A stretch of 64,000 nucleotides of DNA from Rhodothermales bacterium (GCA_040221055.1 JAVJVN010000014.1:301001-365000); one strand, 5' to 3'; counted from the stretch's first letter, positions 9,041 to 18,690 are shown. The notes: generated by a model from the letters alone, not told the origin. Program-made: numbers and translations.

Positions 9041-10488
9041 CAGGCAGCCTCTTCCACAATCGCGGCGCCCAGACGAAGCACGCCGTCCATCAGTGCATCG
9101 GCATCGGCGAGCGTGGTCCGGTGGCCAACGAACGCTGCACGGATGGCGTTCCGACCGCCAATCCGGGTGCTGGACGGGACGGCAATGCCCTTTTCCTGCA
9201 ATTGAAGAAGGATTTCCCGGTTGAGTTCGTCCAGAGCGTTGTCAGAAAGTGCTCGGTCCGAAGGCCGGTAGCGGAAGCATACGATGTTGAGGGGGGCCGG
9301 GGCGAGGCGTTCCAGATCGGCATGTGCGTCCACCCGGCCCGCCACATGCTGTGCTTGTTCAACGTTGCGCTCCACGGCCTCCACGAACCGGTCCATTCCG
9401 TAGGCCTTCAGCGACATCCACACCTTGAGCGCCTTGAACCCGCGGGTCAAATCCACGCCCCGGTCGGCAAAGGGCAGTCCGCCAGCCATGACGCCGCGCT
9501 CGTACGGGGTGAGATACGCTGCAGGCGCCGCAAACGCCTGTCGATGCGCCGCGGCATCCCGCACCAGTACGCACGCGCAATCAAACGGCATGGAGCCCCA
9601 TTTGTGGACATCGAAGGCCAGGGAATCGGCCCGCTCCATTCCGGCAACCTGGGGTCGCAGGGCCTCGGACGTCCAGGCCCAGGCGCCGAACGCCCCGTCC
9701 ACGTGGAACCACAGGTCCTCCTCGGCCGCCAGGTCGGCAAGCGCCACCAGATCGTCCGATGCCCCGGTATTCACGGTCCCGGCCGTTCCCATGATGCAGA
9801 ACGGCACCCGTCCGGCGGCGCGGTCCTCCTGGATGGCGGTGCGCATGGCGGCCACGTCCACGCGGAATTCCGCGTCGGACGGAATCCGGCGGAACGCCCG
9901 ATCGCCGAGCCCGAGCAACTCCATGGCCTTGCGTGCCCAGCCGTGCGTCTCATCGCTGCCGTAGACCATCAATTCCGGTCCGGCGCGAAGGCCGTCCGCG
10001 CGCGCATCGAAAGGCGCCTTTGTGCGAAGGGCCGTGGCCAGCGCGAGCGTGTTGGCCATGGATCCGCCCGTGACCAGCAGGCCGCTCGCATCGTCCGGAA
10101 AACCCATGGCCTCGGCGAGCCACCGGATGACTTCCATTTCCACCAGCTTGGGGGCGTGGTTGAAGCCCGCCAGATGGGCATTGAGGGCCGACGCCAGCAT
10201 GTCGCAGAGGGCGGCGAAGGCCGTCCCGTTGCCCTGCACCCAGCCGAAGAACCGGGGGTGCAGATTCCCGCTCGGATAGGGACGGACCCGCTCCAGGAAC
10301 GCACTGTACGCGGCCTCCTCGCCTTCGCCGGTGCGCGGAAGGGGCGCCTGGAACGAGGCGGCCACCTCGTCCGGCATGGCCTGCCACGCGGGCGTGTCGG
10401 ACAGCCCCTGCAGATGGTCGAGCGTTTGGTCCACCATCCGGTGGGCAAGACGGCGGAAATCGTCCCAGTTCGCAGGATCAAGGCTCAT
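9040..10488 (-). CDS. PLP-dependent group II decarboxylase (aromatic amino acid / glutamate decarboxylase family)
   Basis: 482 aa, full length for the family. The substrate and PLP regions are recognisable: NLHPRFFGWVQGNGT near residue 76, LLVTGGSMANTLAL (about 137-150), HVDGAFGAW with Asp264 facing the pyridine nitrogen, and FDVHKWG with the Schiff-base Lys at about residue 296. Family members decarboxylate tyrosine, DOPA, tryptophan, diaminobutyrate or glutamate; the substrate cannot be chosen from sequence alone. It is the first gene of a six-gene minus-strand run and overlaps the tandem GNAT gene by one base. It diverges from uup with about 100 bases between the starts. Confidence 0.88.
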   Translation of the reverse strand: MSLDPANWDDFRRLAHRMVDQTLDHLQGLSDTPAWQAMPDEVAASFQAPLPRTGEGEEAAYSAFLERVRPYPSGNLHPRFFGWVQGNGTAFAALCDMLASALNAHLAGFNHAPKLVEMEVIRWLAEAMGFPDDASGLLVTGGSMANTLALATALRTKAPFDARADGLRAGPELMVYGSDETHGWARKAMELLGLGDRAFRRIPSDAEFRVDVAAMRTAIQEDRAAGRVPFCIMGTAGTVNTGASDDLVALADLAAEEDLWFHVDGAFGAWAWTSEALRPQVAGMERADSLAFDVHKWGSMPFDCACVLVRDAAAHRQAFAAPAAYLTPYERGVMAGGLPFADRGVDLTRGFKALKVWMSLKAYGMDRFVEAVERNVEQAQHVAGRVDAHADLERLAPAPLNIVCFRYRPSDRALSDNALDELNREILLQLQEKGIAVPSSTRIGGRNAIRAAFVGHRTTLADADALMDGVLRLGAAIVEEAA

Positions 10489-10590
10489 TTTGGACCGGTG
10501 TTTGGCGTGCGGCGTGCAGGGGCGGCTGAATTTTGTATGCGAACGCTGCGCGGCGGGTGTGTTCCAGTCGCGGGCGTGCTAACCTGTGGC

Positions 10591-12552
10591 ATGAACATCC
10601 TCACTGTAGACGAACTCCGCAAGAGCTTCGGCGTGAAGCCGCTCCTGGAAGGGGTCACTTTTGGCCTGGCGGACGATGAGAAAATGGGCCTCATCGGCGC
10701 CAACGGCTCCGGCAAGACCACGCTCATGCGCATTATTGGCGGTCTTGAACCGGCCGATGCGGGACGCATAATCATCCCGAAAACCGCCCGTGTGGCCTAT
10801 TTGCCCCAGGATCCCGAGTTCGATCCCACCATGTCGGTCCTCGATGCGGTGTTCGACCAGGGCGACCCGACGCTCCGGTTGCTGCACGATTATGAAGAAG
10901 TATCCCGGAAGCTCTCGGCCGGTGAGGATCCGGACGGGAAGATCCTGGCGCGGATGAGCGAGCTGAGCCACCGGTTGGACGTGACGGGCGCGTGGGATCG
11001 GGAGGCCGAGGCGCATGCCATTCTGGACCGGCTGGGTATTGAGGATACCGACGCCAAGGTCGGGACCCTGTCCGGCGGGCAGCGGAAGCGGGTGGCACTG
11101 GCGCGGGCGCTGCTCATCCAACCCGAGCTGTTGCTGCTTGACGAGCCCACGAACCACCTGGACACGGAGACCATTGCGTGGCTGGAAGCGTATCTGGCAC
11201 GATTCCCGGGGGCGCTGCTGCTCGTGACGCATGACCGGTACTTCCTGGACCGGGTCACGAACCGGATGCTGGAAGTGCATCCGGGTGGGGTATCGAAGTA
11301 CGTTGGCAATTACTCCCGGTATCTGGAACTGAAGGAGGAGCAGGAACGGCTGGAGTCGGCCACCGAGCAGACGCGGCGCAACCTGGCGCGACGGGAACTG
11401 GAGTGGCTCCGGCGGGGCCCGAAGGCCCGGACGTCGAAGGCCAAGTACCGCGTGGAGCGGGCCCAGGCGTTGCAGGAAGACGGCAAGACGGGCCCCGATG
11501 CCTCTTTGGAATTATCGGCCGCTGTGTCACGTCTGGGCAAGAAGGTCATTGAGCTGCACGACGTCCGGAAGGCGTGGGACGGGCAGGTGGTTGTGGACGG
11601 CTATTCGCGCCTGTTCACGAAGGATGACCGGATTGGCATCATCGGACCGAACGGTGCGGGCAAGACGACGCTGCTGGAAATGATTGCCGGTCGCCTGGAG
11701 CCTGACTCCGGAACGGTGGAGGTCGGATCCACCGTCGTGGTCGGGTACTTCGATCAGGAAGTCCGCACGTTGAACCCGGCGCTGCGCGTCATAGAGACGG
11801 TGACCGAGGTGGCGGACCACGTCAAGACGGCCGATGGCCAGGTGATTTCCGCCAGCCAGATGCTCGAGCGGTTCCTGTTTGCACCGGCCGTGCAGTACAC
11901 GCCGGTGGCGAAGTTGTCGGGTGGGGAGCGGCGCCGATTGCACCTGCTGCTGGTGCTCATGGCGGCCCCGAACGTGCTCCTCCTCGACGAACCGACCAAC
12001 GACCTGGACATTCCGACACTGGCCGCACTGGAAGAGTATCTGGATTCCTTTGCGGGTGTGGTACTCGCGGTATCGCATGACCGCTGGTTCCTGGACCGCA
12101 CGGTCGACACCATCCTGCACTTCGAGGGAGACGGGCATATCAAGGAATACCCCGGCAACTATTCGGCGTGGTTGGAGCGGGTGGGCGAAGAGGAGGCAGA
12201 GGCCGCGTCTGCCGCTGCGTCTGCGTCTGCCGCCCCTGCGGCGCCGAAGTCGGCCGCCCAGCCCACGCCACAGTCGAAAAAGGCTGGTTCAGACGCGAAG
12301 GCGACCCCACCGAAGCCAACCCAGCCGATGACGAAGCTCTCCTTTAAGGAGCGCAAGGAAATGGGCGAGCTGGAGGAGCGGATTGCCGCCGCGGAGGCCC
12401 GTATGGCCGTAATCGACGCAGAAATTGCGGAGAATGCGTCGGATTTCGAGCGGGTAGCGGCCTTGACGGAGGAATTGGGCGCGATTACGACCCGCCTGGA
12501 GAAGGATGTGGAGCGATGGGGCGAACTCGCGGAGCGGGATCAGTCGGCGTGA
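10591..12552 (+). CDS. uup: ABC-F family ATPase, Uup-like
   Basis: 653 aa soluble ABC-F protein with two ATPase domains and no membrane segment. Domain 1 has Walker A GANGSGKTTL, signature LSGGQRKR and Walker B LLLLDEPTNHLD. Domain 2 has GPNGAGKTTL, LSGGERRR and LLLDEPTNDLD. An Ala/Pro-rich linker (about 535-580) leads to a C-terminal coiled-coil domain (about 590-650) typical of Uup, which binds DNA or ribosomes in studied cases. Members act on ribosomes, or in Uup's case affect precise transposon excision. The chosen ATG at 10591 begins MNILTVDELRKSFG; the open frame extends far upstream, but only as sequence antisense to the decarboxylase. The 3' end overlaps the next gene by 13 bases. Confidence 0.92.
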   Translation: MNILTVDELRKSFGVKPLLEGVTFGLADDEKMGLIGANGSGKTTLMRIIGGLEPADAGRIIIPKTARVAYLPQDPEFDPTMSVLDAVFDQGDPTLRLLHDYEEVSRKLSAGEDPDGKILARMSELSHRLDVTGAWDREAEAHAILDRLGIEDTDAKVGTLSGGQRKRVALARALLIQPELLLLDEPTNHLDTETIAWLEAYLARFPGALLLVTHDRYFLDRVTNRMLEVHPGGVSKYVGNYSRYLELKEEQERLESATEQTRRNLARRELEWLRRGPKARTSKAKYRVERAQALQEDGKTGPDASLELSAAVSRLGKKVIELHDVRKAWDGQVVVDGYSRLFTKDDRIGIIGPNGAGKTTLLEMIAGRLEPDSGTVEVGSTVVVGYFDQEVRTLNPALRVIETVTEVADHVKTADGQVISASQMLERFLFAPAVQYTPVAKLSGGERRRLHLLLVLMAAPNVLLLDEPTNDLDIPTLAALEEYLDSFAGVVLAVSHDRWFLDRTVDTILHFEGDGHIKEYPGNYSAWLERVGEEEAEAASAAASASAAPAAPKSAAQPTPQSKKAGSDAKATPPKPTQPMTKLSFKERKEMGELEERIAAAEARMAVIDAEIAENASDFERVAALTEELGAITTRLEKDVERWGELAERDQSA

Positions 12553-12992
12553 CCCGAGTCATAAGGTTCTGAGGGTTGGGACGTTGATTGTGCCCGCAGG
12601 CCCCACAGGGACAGCCCCGCGGCAGCGAACGAGAGGACAGCGGTAATCCCGAGCAGGGTGGCAACGAGTGCCTCTGCCGCCGGGGATGCCGAGGCGCCGG
12701 CCGACGCAACCGGGGTCATATTGCCGGCACCCAGCAGTGCCCCGGCCATGCATCCGGCCCAGTTGGCCCAGCTGGAACCGATCCAGGACCATTCCAGAAC
12801 AGACCGGTTGCGCGCGGAAAGGCGGAAGCGGGGCCATATGATTCCCACCCCCAACAGCAATGCGGCACTCAGGATGCCGATGGTATGCGCCGACAGCCCG
12901 AGTCGCGGAATGGGCATGGCAGGAACGAACAGTCCCCCGACGAGGGCGACCAGGAACAGGGCGAAGGCGTGTCGCAGCAGTCGATCATTCAT
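12540..12992 (-). CDS. Four-helix membrane protein similar to hydroxylaminobenzene mutase (HabA-like)
   Basis: 150 aa with four predicted transmembrane helices. By eye it follows the HabA family pattern: an N-terminal RLLRHAFALFLVALVGGL helix, VPAMPIPRLGLSAH, an ANWAGCMAGALLGAGNMTP block and a late TLLGITAVLSFAAAGLSLWGLR helix. HabA proteins rearrange hydroxylaminobenzene to 2-aminophenol in nitroarene degradation. Most homologues are only annotated by similarity, so the reaction is unproven here. The start at 12992 is preferred over 13046, since it places the first helix at the N-terminus. It converges with uup. Confidence 0.6.
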   Translation of the reverse strand: MNDRLLRHAFALFLVALVGGLFVPAMPIPRLGLSAHTIGILSAALLLGVGIIWPRFRLSARNRSVLEWSWIGSSWANWAGCMAGALLGAGNMTPVASAGASASPAAEALVATLLGITAVLSFAAAGLSLWGLRAQSTSQPSEPYDSGHAD

Positions 12993-13066
12993 GGAAAGAA
13001 TGTACGGATGCTCCAGCGTATCTTTCATGTTCTGTACTCCGTCCATTTTTCGGCCCCAAGACTCGC

Positions 13067-15889
13067 ATGCACACCATCTCCTATTCGCCGCTGACGCTGC
13101 CCCGGACCCTTGTCCGTTTGTCTCGATTGGCCTTTACTCAGGCTGAAGGTACCCGTCAGGCAGGCGTTCTTGCCGTGGTATTGGTTCTGTCTCTGGCCAT
13201 GTGTATGTCTGTCGTGAATCCTGCACATGCCCAGCAACAGGTCGCCAAGTCGGGCGCGGCCGAGGGGGTCGCGGACGGGAAGCAGATGGCAACACAGGAG
13301 GCCAATCAATTCGGGTGGGCCCTGGCGGTGGACGGTGAATGGGCGTTCGTCGGTGAACCCCAGTCGCGATTCTTTCAGTCGAACGCGGTCATGGTGTTCC
13401 GTCACGACGGCAGCGCGTGGGCGCCGGTCGATACGCTCACCGGTCCGAACCGAGGCGCGCGCTTCGGTGCCGCATTGGCGTTGTCCGGCGGGTCGCTGTA
13501 CGTCGGTGCGCCCGACGACGACGGAACGGGCGGCGTCCATGTCTACACGTTGGAAGGGGACACCTGGACGTGGTCTTCGGTGGTGCGTCCTGACCCGTCG
13601 GTCCCGGGAGCCGGCTTCGGCACGGCCCTGGATGTGGACGGAGACCTGCTGCTCGCCGGCGCCCCCTACGAGAACGGCAACAACGGTGCCATCTACACCT
13701 TTTCGCGCCAGGCCGGCAGTGGATCCGGATCGACCTGGGAGCAACAGGCCCGGTTGGAAGGCACGCTGTCCGGTGAGGCCCTCTTCGGATTTTCGGTCAC
13801 CTTGGCCGGGGAAGGGGCCGTGGTCGGTGCCCAGTACAGCGCGGGGCGCGCGGGTGTGGCCTACTACTTCAAGCGGGATGCATCCACCGGCTCCTGGACG
13901 CTCGAGCAGGAATTCACGGGATCCGGCGTCGTGAGCGGCGGTCGGTTCGGCCGATCCGTATCGGGCGGTCCGACGGCGCTCGCCGTCGGTGCTCCGGCAT
14001 TCGAGGGCGGACGCGGGCGCATCTTCACGTACTCCTACAAACCGAGCATCTCGCGGTGGGTTGAATCCCAGGGACTTTCCATGTCCGGCGGATCGTCCAC
14101 AGGCTACTTCGGGTGGCACGTCGCCCTGCACGGAGATCGCTTGATGGCCGGAAGTTTCTCGAATGGACGGACCCAGGTATACCGCGTGGACGCCGAGGTC
14201 TGGAGTCTGGAGCAGGACATGGCCGTGCCGGTCCAGACGTCCAACGTCCAGTTCGGTTACGTCACGGCCCTGTCCGCGGACGCGGCGCTGGTCAGTGGTG
14301 GCAATGCGGAAACCGTGTATTTCTATGACCGGAGTACGCCGCAGTCCGGACTCGCGTTTTCGGGCAGCTGGGGCATTGAGTCGGACCTGCCATCGGCCAT
14401 TACGGGAGGCGCTGCGTGCCAGGACGGTACGGCTGCAGGATTTCCTTGCGAAGGGGTGGATCTGTTGTCCTTCCTGCCCATCGAACAAATCGGTGGAGCG
14501 GCAGGGACCCGCCTGAATGACATCTGGGGATGGACGGATCCGGCCACCGGTACGGACTATGCGCTCGTTGGTCGTACCGACGGAACGGCGTTCGTCGATC
14601 TGGCCGATCCACGTGAGCCCCGCTATGTAGGCACGCTGCAGACGCGCACGAACGCATCCACCTGGCGCGACATCAAAGTGATCAACGATCATGCCGTCAT
14701 CGTGGCAGACAATGCGGGCAGTCACGGCATGCAGGTGTTTGATCTGGCCAACCTGCGGAATGCCACCGGCGCCCCGGTCAACTTCCAGCCGACCACCGTC
14801 TATACGGCGTTCGGTTCGGCCCACAATGTGGCCGTGAACGAGGCATCGGGCCACGCGATTGCCGTGGGCATTTCGGGTGCCCAGAGTGTGCCGGCGGGGG
14901 CGGTCTGCGGCCCCGGCCCGCATCTCATCGACATGTCCAATCCGGCGTCACCCGTTTTTGCCGGCTGCTACCTTCCGGGTCACGGCCGCAGCTACTCGCA
15001 CGACGTGCAGTGTGTCCGGTACAACGGACCGGACACCGCCCACGCCGGCAAGGACATCTGCGTGGGCTCGGATGAGGTCGGCATTTCCGTCACCGATGTG
15101 TCCAATACGACGGTGGGCAAGGAGCTCAGTCGCCTGGCCTATCCGGCGGTCGCCTACGCCCACCAGGGCTGGTTGACCGAAGACCACCGCTATTTCTTCC
15201 TGGGCGACGAACTGGATGAGTCCCGGGGACTGGCCTCCAACACGCGGACACTGCTGTTCGACCTGGAGGACCTGGACGAGCCCGTGCTGGTCGGTGAAAT
15301 CCTGGGCGCATCGGCCTCCATCGACCACAACATGTACACGCACGGCGGTTTGTTGTACCAGGCGAACTATGCCAGCGGACTGGTCATCCTGGACCTGAAC
15401 GCGACATCCACCCTTTCTCCGCAGAGCATCTCACAGGTGGCCTCATTCGATGTGTACCCGGGTGACGACGGTACGGCATTCGTTGGGGCATGGAGCGTCT
15501 ACCCGTACTTCGACAGCGGCGTGGTCCTGGTTTCGGGGATCGAAAGTGGACTCTACGTGCTGAAGCTCTCGAGCAACACGTCTACGGCCGTCGCGCCCCG
15601 TCCGGACACGCGTCCAATTCGTCCGGGAGATGTCCGCCTGCAGGTCTATCCGAATCCATCCCAGGATGGGGTCACCGTGTCGTTCGAAACGAACGGAACC
15701 GGCCCGGTCCGCGTCGATCTGTATGACGGGCTTGGCCGCCGCGTCCGCCACATCCATGACGGCGTGGGAGGCACCAATGGCCCGACGACGGTCCGTATCC
15801 TGACCGACGGTCTGCCGGGCGGTATCTACTTCGTTCGCGCCCTGTCCGCCGGGAAGGTGGTCTCGACGCCACTCGTTGTAGCCCGGTAA
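13067..15889 (+). CDS. Choice-of-anchor B / FG-GAP repeat protein with T9SS sorting domain
   Basis: 940 aa. The start at 13067 gives a long signal peptide ending in NPAHAQQQ near residue 57. Residues about 65-430 are FG-GAP-like beta-propeller repeats recurring as FGxALAVDGEWAFVGEP or GAPxxxxxxGAVYTF. Residues about 440-830 match the choice-of-anchor B family: LNDIWGWTDPATG, HNVAVNEASGHA, YSHDVQCV and IDHNMYTHGGLLYQANYASG. The last about 80 residues are a T9SS sorting domain (VYPNPSQDGVTVSFE). It should be exported and attached to or released from the outer membrane. No enzymatic function can be assigned. The 3' end overlaps the convergent small membrane protein gene by 64 bases. Confidence 0.88.
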   Translation: MHTISYSPLTLPRTLVRLSRLAFTQAEGTRQAGVLAVVLVLSLAMCMSVVNPAHAQQQVAKSGAAEGVADGKQMATQEANQFGWALAVDGEWAFVGEPQSRFFQSNAVMVFRHDGSAWAPVDTLTGPNRGARFGAALALSGGSLYVGAPDDDGTGGVHVYTLEGDTWTWSSVVRPDPSVPGAGFGTALDVDGDLLLAGAPYENGNNGAIYTFSRQAGSGSGSTWEQQARLEGTLSGEALFGFSVTLAGEGAVVGAQYSAGRAGVAYYFKRDASTGSWTLEQEFTGSGVVSGGRFGRSVSGGPTALAVGAPAFEGGRGRIFTYSYKPSISRWVESQGLSMSGGSSTGYFGWHVALHGDRLMAGSFSNGRTQVYRVDAEVWSLEQDMAVPVQTSNVQFGYVTALSADAALVSGGNAETVYFYDRSTPQSGLAFSGSWGIESDLPSAITGGAACQDGTAAGFPCEGVDLLSFLPIEQIGGAAGTRLNDIWGWTDPATGTDYALVGRTDGTAFVDLADPREPRYVGTLQTRTNASTWRDIKVINDHAVIVADNAGSHGMQVFDLANLRNATGAPVNFQPTTVYTAFGSAHNVAVNEASGHAIAVGISGAQSVPAGAVCGPGPHLIDMSNPASPVFAGCYLPGHGRSYSHDVQCVRYNGPDTAHAGKDICVGSDEVGISVTDVSNTTVGKELSRLAYPAVAYAHQGWLTEDHRYFFLGDELDESRGLASNTRTLLFDLEDLDEPVLVGEILGASASIDHNMYTHGGLLYQANYASGLVILDLNATSTLSPQSISQVASFDVYPGDDGTAFVGAWSVYPYFDSGVVLVSGIESGLYVLKLSSNTSTAVAPRPDTRPIRPGDVRLQVYPNPSQDGVTVSFETNGTGPVRVDLYDGLGRRVRHIHDGVGGTNGPTTVRILTDGLPGGIYFVRALSAGKVVSTPLVVAR

Positions 15890-16239
15890 GCCAGGAGGAA
15901 GAGAACGGCCAGGACGAGATCAATGAGCACCGGTGGCAACATGTCGGCGGTGACGCGGCCACCCGCAATCATGTACAGCACAGGCACGCCGAACAACAGC
16001 TTTTCGGCGATGGCGGGCAGCATCATGGGCCGGAAGCGGAAGACGTCCCATGAAATCAGGAGGAACGCCAGCTGCCAGGCCAAGGCGACACCGACAAAGC
16101 CGTAGTACTGCTCGGGTCGGTTCGTGACCGGTTGCATGTATTCGGCCAGCGCCGATTCGAACAGGTAGAGCGGTAGCAGGGTGACCAGGCCGTAGATTCC
16201 GGCCCAGAAGAACACCCGTCGGGCGAATTGGGGCGACAT
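15826..16239 (-). CDS. Small four-helix membrane protein, function unknown
   Basis: 137 aa, not recognised. Four hydrophobic segments are visible: FWAGIYGLVTLLPLYLF, FVGVALAWQLAFLLI, MMLPAIAEKLLFGVPVLYMI and VLIDLVLAVLFLLAY. The N-terminus has a few positive charges and the tail is charged, consistent with an inner-membrane protein. Its last 64 bases overlap the end of the choice-of-anchor B gene. It lies 29 bases downstream of the orphan permease gene on the same strand and may be cotranscribed with it. The 29-base gap carries a G-rich run on the plus strand (about 16242-16266). Confidence 0.7.
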   Translation of the reverse strand: MSPQFARRVFFWAGIYGLVTLLPLYLFESALAEYMQPVTNRPEQYYGFVGVALAWQLAFLLISWDVFRFRPMMLPAIAEKLLFGVPVLYMIAGGRVTADMLPPVLIDLVLAVLFLLAYRATTSGVETTFPADRARTK

Positions 16240-16268
16240 GGAGGTCAGGGGTCAGGGGTCGGGGTGAT

Positions 16269-18635
16269 TTATTCCGTTCGCAGCGAGTCGGCCGGATTGG
16301 CCAGGGCGGCGCGGATGGATTGATAACTGACGGTCAGCCAGGCAATCGCGAGGGTTGCCAGGCCGGCCATCACCAGGAGTCCCACACCCAGGTCGGTGTG
16401 ATACTCGAATTCATCGAGCCACTTGTTCATGACAAGATACGCCACGGGCGCGGCCACCAGAAACGCGCCGCCTACCAGGATGAGGTAGTCGCGGGACAGC
16501 AACCCCACGATTCCGGGTACCGATGCGCCGAGCACTTTCCGTACCCCGATTTCCTTGGTCCGCCGCTCGGCAGTATAGGAGGCCAGGCCGAAGAGGCCCA
16601 GACACGCTATGAAAATGGCGACGAAGGCGAACACGTTGGACAGGGAGCCCAGTACGGCCTCGCTCCGGTACATCTCGTCGAACTGCTCGTCCAGGAAACG
16701 GGCCGTGAAGGCATATTCGGGGTTGAACTGCTTGTAGACGTCGGTCAGCCCGGCCATGGCTTCCTTGGTGCGTGCGCCATCCATCCGGACGAACAGGATG
16801 CTCGTGTTGTCGGGCTGCAGGCGGAAGATGACCGGCGTGATGGGCCTGTACATCGAACTCAGATGGAAGTCTTCCATGACGCCCACAATGGTCCCCGGCG
16901 TTCCCCAGAACGAAATCTGCTGCCCGACCGGATCGTCCATGCCCATGGCTTCGGCCGCCTGCCAGTTCACCAGGTAATTGGTGGAATCCGATGCGAAATC
17001 GCGGGAAAACGACCGCCCGGCGGCCATCCCGATGCCCATGGTTTCCACGAAATCGTGGCCTACGGCAGCGTTCCAGAACAGGGTGTTGTCGTCCGGATCC
17101 TTCCCGTCCCATTCAACGCCGATGGTGTCGTTGCCGATCTGCAACGGGTTGTTGTTGGCGGTGGTAACGCCGGTAACGCCCTCGACCTGCATCAATTGGT
17201 TGCGGAAGGCCTCGTACTGGTTGGCAATGCCGCCCTCAAGCCGCACCATGGCTACGTTCTCACGGTTCATGCCGAGGTCCTTGGTCCGGATGAATTCCAA
17301 TTGGCGGTACACGGTCAACGTGCCGACAATCAGGACAATTGACATGGCGAACTGCGCCACGACCAGCGCTTTCCGGAGCCCGGAGCCTTTGCCCGCCGAT
17401 CCCGAGCGTTTGTCGAATACGCCCACGACGGAGAAGGAGGACAGGTACAGCGCCGGGTACGAGCCGGCGAGCAGACCCGTTACCAGGGCAAGACCCGCAA
17501 AAAGCGCCCAAAGGGCCGGGTCCAGCGTACCCAGGGTGACGGATTTCTGCGTAAGGGAGTTGAACGCGGGCAGCAGGACCATGACGAGACCGGCGGCCAA
17601 CACGAAGGCAATCATGGCCTTCAGCAGCGACTCCCCGATGAACTGGAACGCCAGGGACTTCCGCGTCGCGCCCACGGTCTTGCGGACCCCGATTTCCCGG
17701 GCCCGCTGCGAACTGCGGGCGGTGGCCAGGTTCATGAAGTTGATGCTGGCAATCAGGATGATGAGCAGCGCGACGATCCCGAACATGCGGACATACTCAA
17801 TCCGGCCACCAACCAGCACGCCGTTCTCGAAATCCCCGTGCAGGTACCGGTCGGCGAACGGGTAAAGGAAAACGTCCGATTCGTAGGAGTCATTGTGCTG
17901 GTCGATGATGTCCTTTATCCGGGCGTTGAAAGCGGCAACATCGGCACCGGGGACCAGGGTCGCATTCAGGCGGAGGCCATTGTTGTTCCAGGCCTCCACC
18001 CATTCGTTCCGTCGGATGTATTCCTCAATGGGGATGATGTATTCGAACTGAAGTGAGGATGCGGCAGGCACGTTCTCGAACACACCGGTGACCGTAAGAT
18101 CTGTCCGATTGTCCAGCCGGATGGTGGAGCCCACGACGTCATTCCGATTCCGCCAATCGGTGCCGAAAAACCGTTCCGTCGCCGATTCGGACAGTACGAT
18201 GGACTCCGGGACCTCCAGGACCGTGGCCGGATCGCCCACCACCAGAGGGAAGCTGAACATGCGGAAAAAGTCGACGCCCGCCCAGTGACCGTCCAGCCGG
18301 TAGACGTCGTTCCCGCGTGCCAGCATGGAGGTCATTTCCCATGAAATGAGGGCAGAATACTCGATTTCGGCCCAGTCACTCCGGAGCGCATCGTCCAGCG
18401 GTTTCGGCATGGATGGGGTCGTACCCCGCTGACCGCCGAAGGTGGAATGCCGCATGACCGAATACAACCGGTCCGAGTTCTCGTGGAACTGATCCACCTG
18501 CAACTCATCGTGCATCCAGATGAAAATCATGAACGCGCAGGCAAACCCGACGGCAAGACCCAGAATGTTCAGTGCAGAATAGCCCTTGTGGCGCATGATG
18601 TTGCGCAGGGCAATGGTAAAGAAATTGCGGAGCAT
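16269..18635 (-). CDS. Orphan MacB/FtsX-type ABC transporter permease (duplicated form) 1
   Basis: 788 aa. Layout: one N-terminal transmembrane helix, a large periplasmic MacB-type domain (about 45-275), a three-helix FtsX core (about 280-425), a helix near 430-450, a second periplasmic domain (about 455-670), and a second three-helix FtsX core to the end. The doubling matches ADOP-type (duplicated orphan) permeases. RAREIGVRKTVGA and RTKEIGVRKVLGA mark the two cytoplasmic coupling regions. No ATPase gene is adjacent, so it must borrow one from elsewhere or act as an orphan. MacB-like proteins use periplasmic movement to drive efflux or lipoprotein handling without passing substrate through the membrane. 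Confidence 0.85.
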   Translation of the reverse strand: MLRNFFTIALRNIMRHKGYSALNILGLAVGFACAFMIFIWMHDELQVDQFHENSDRLYSVMRHSTFGGQRGTTPSMPKPLDDALRSDWAEIEYSALISWEMTSMLARGNDVYRLDGHWAGVDFFRMFSFPLVVGDPATVLEVPESIVLSESATERFFGTDWRNRNDVVGSTIRLDNRTDLTVTGVFENVPAASSLQFEYIIPIEEYIRRNEWVEAWNNNGLRLNATLVPGADVAAFNARIKDIIDQHNDSYESDVFLYPFADRYLHGDFENGVLVGGRIEYVRMFGIVALLIILIASINFMNLATARSSQRAREIGVRKTVGATRKSLAFQFIGESLLKAMIAFVLAAGLVMVLLPAFNSLTQKSVTLGTLDPALWALFAGLALVTGLLAGSYPALYLSSFSVVGVFDKRSGSAGKGSGLRKALVVAQFAMSIVLIVGTLTVYRQLEFIRTKDLGMNRENVAMVRLEGGIANQYEAFRNQLMQVEGVTGVTTANNNPLQIGNDTIGVEWDGKDPDDNTLFWNAAVGHDFVETMGIGMAAGRSFSRDFASDSTNYLVNWQAAEAMGMDDPVGQQISFWGTPGTIVGVMEDFHLSSMYRPITPVIFRLQPDNTSILFVRMDGARTKEAMAGLTDVYKQFNPEYAFTARFLDEQFDEMYRSEAVLGSLSNVFAFVAIFIACLGLFGLASYTAERRTKEIGVRKVLGASVPGIVGLLSRDYLILVGGAFLVAAPVAYLVMNKWLDEFEYHTDLGVGLLVMAGLATLAIAWLTVSYQSIRAALANPADSLRTE

Positions 18636-18690
18636 CGATGTGCGGCGGTGTCGCGGATGAGGACGAGTTGCCTATTCGACACGGAAAAGC

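Noticed and set aside
9121-10590. Long N-terminal extension of the Uup reading frame (490 codons)
   Set aside because: It is antisense to the PLP decarboxylase gene and encodes no recognisable sequence; GC-rich DNA leaves antisense frames open. Uup begins at 10591 with a canonical N-terminus.
13025-14923. 632-codon minus-strand frame opposite the choice-of-anchor B gene
   Set aside because: Arg-rich shadow frame; the plus strand encodes clear repeats and a signal peptide.
16242-16266. G-rich run that could form a quadruplex
   Set aside because: Only three G4 tracts in a 29-base gap; likely a simple 8-bp slippage repeat (GGTCAGGG), without other support.
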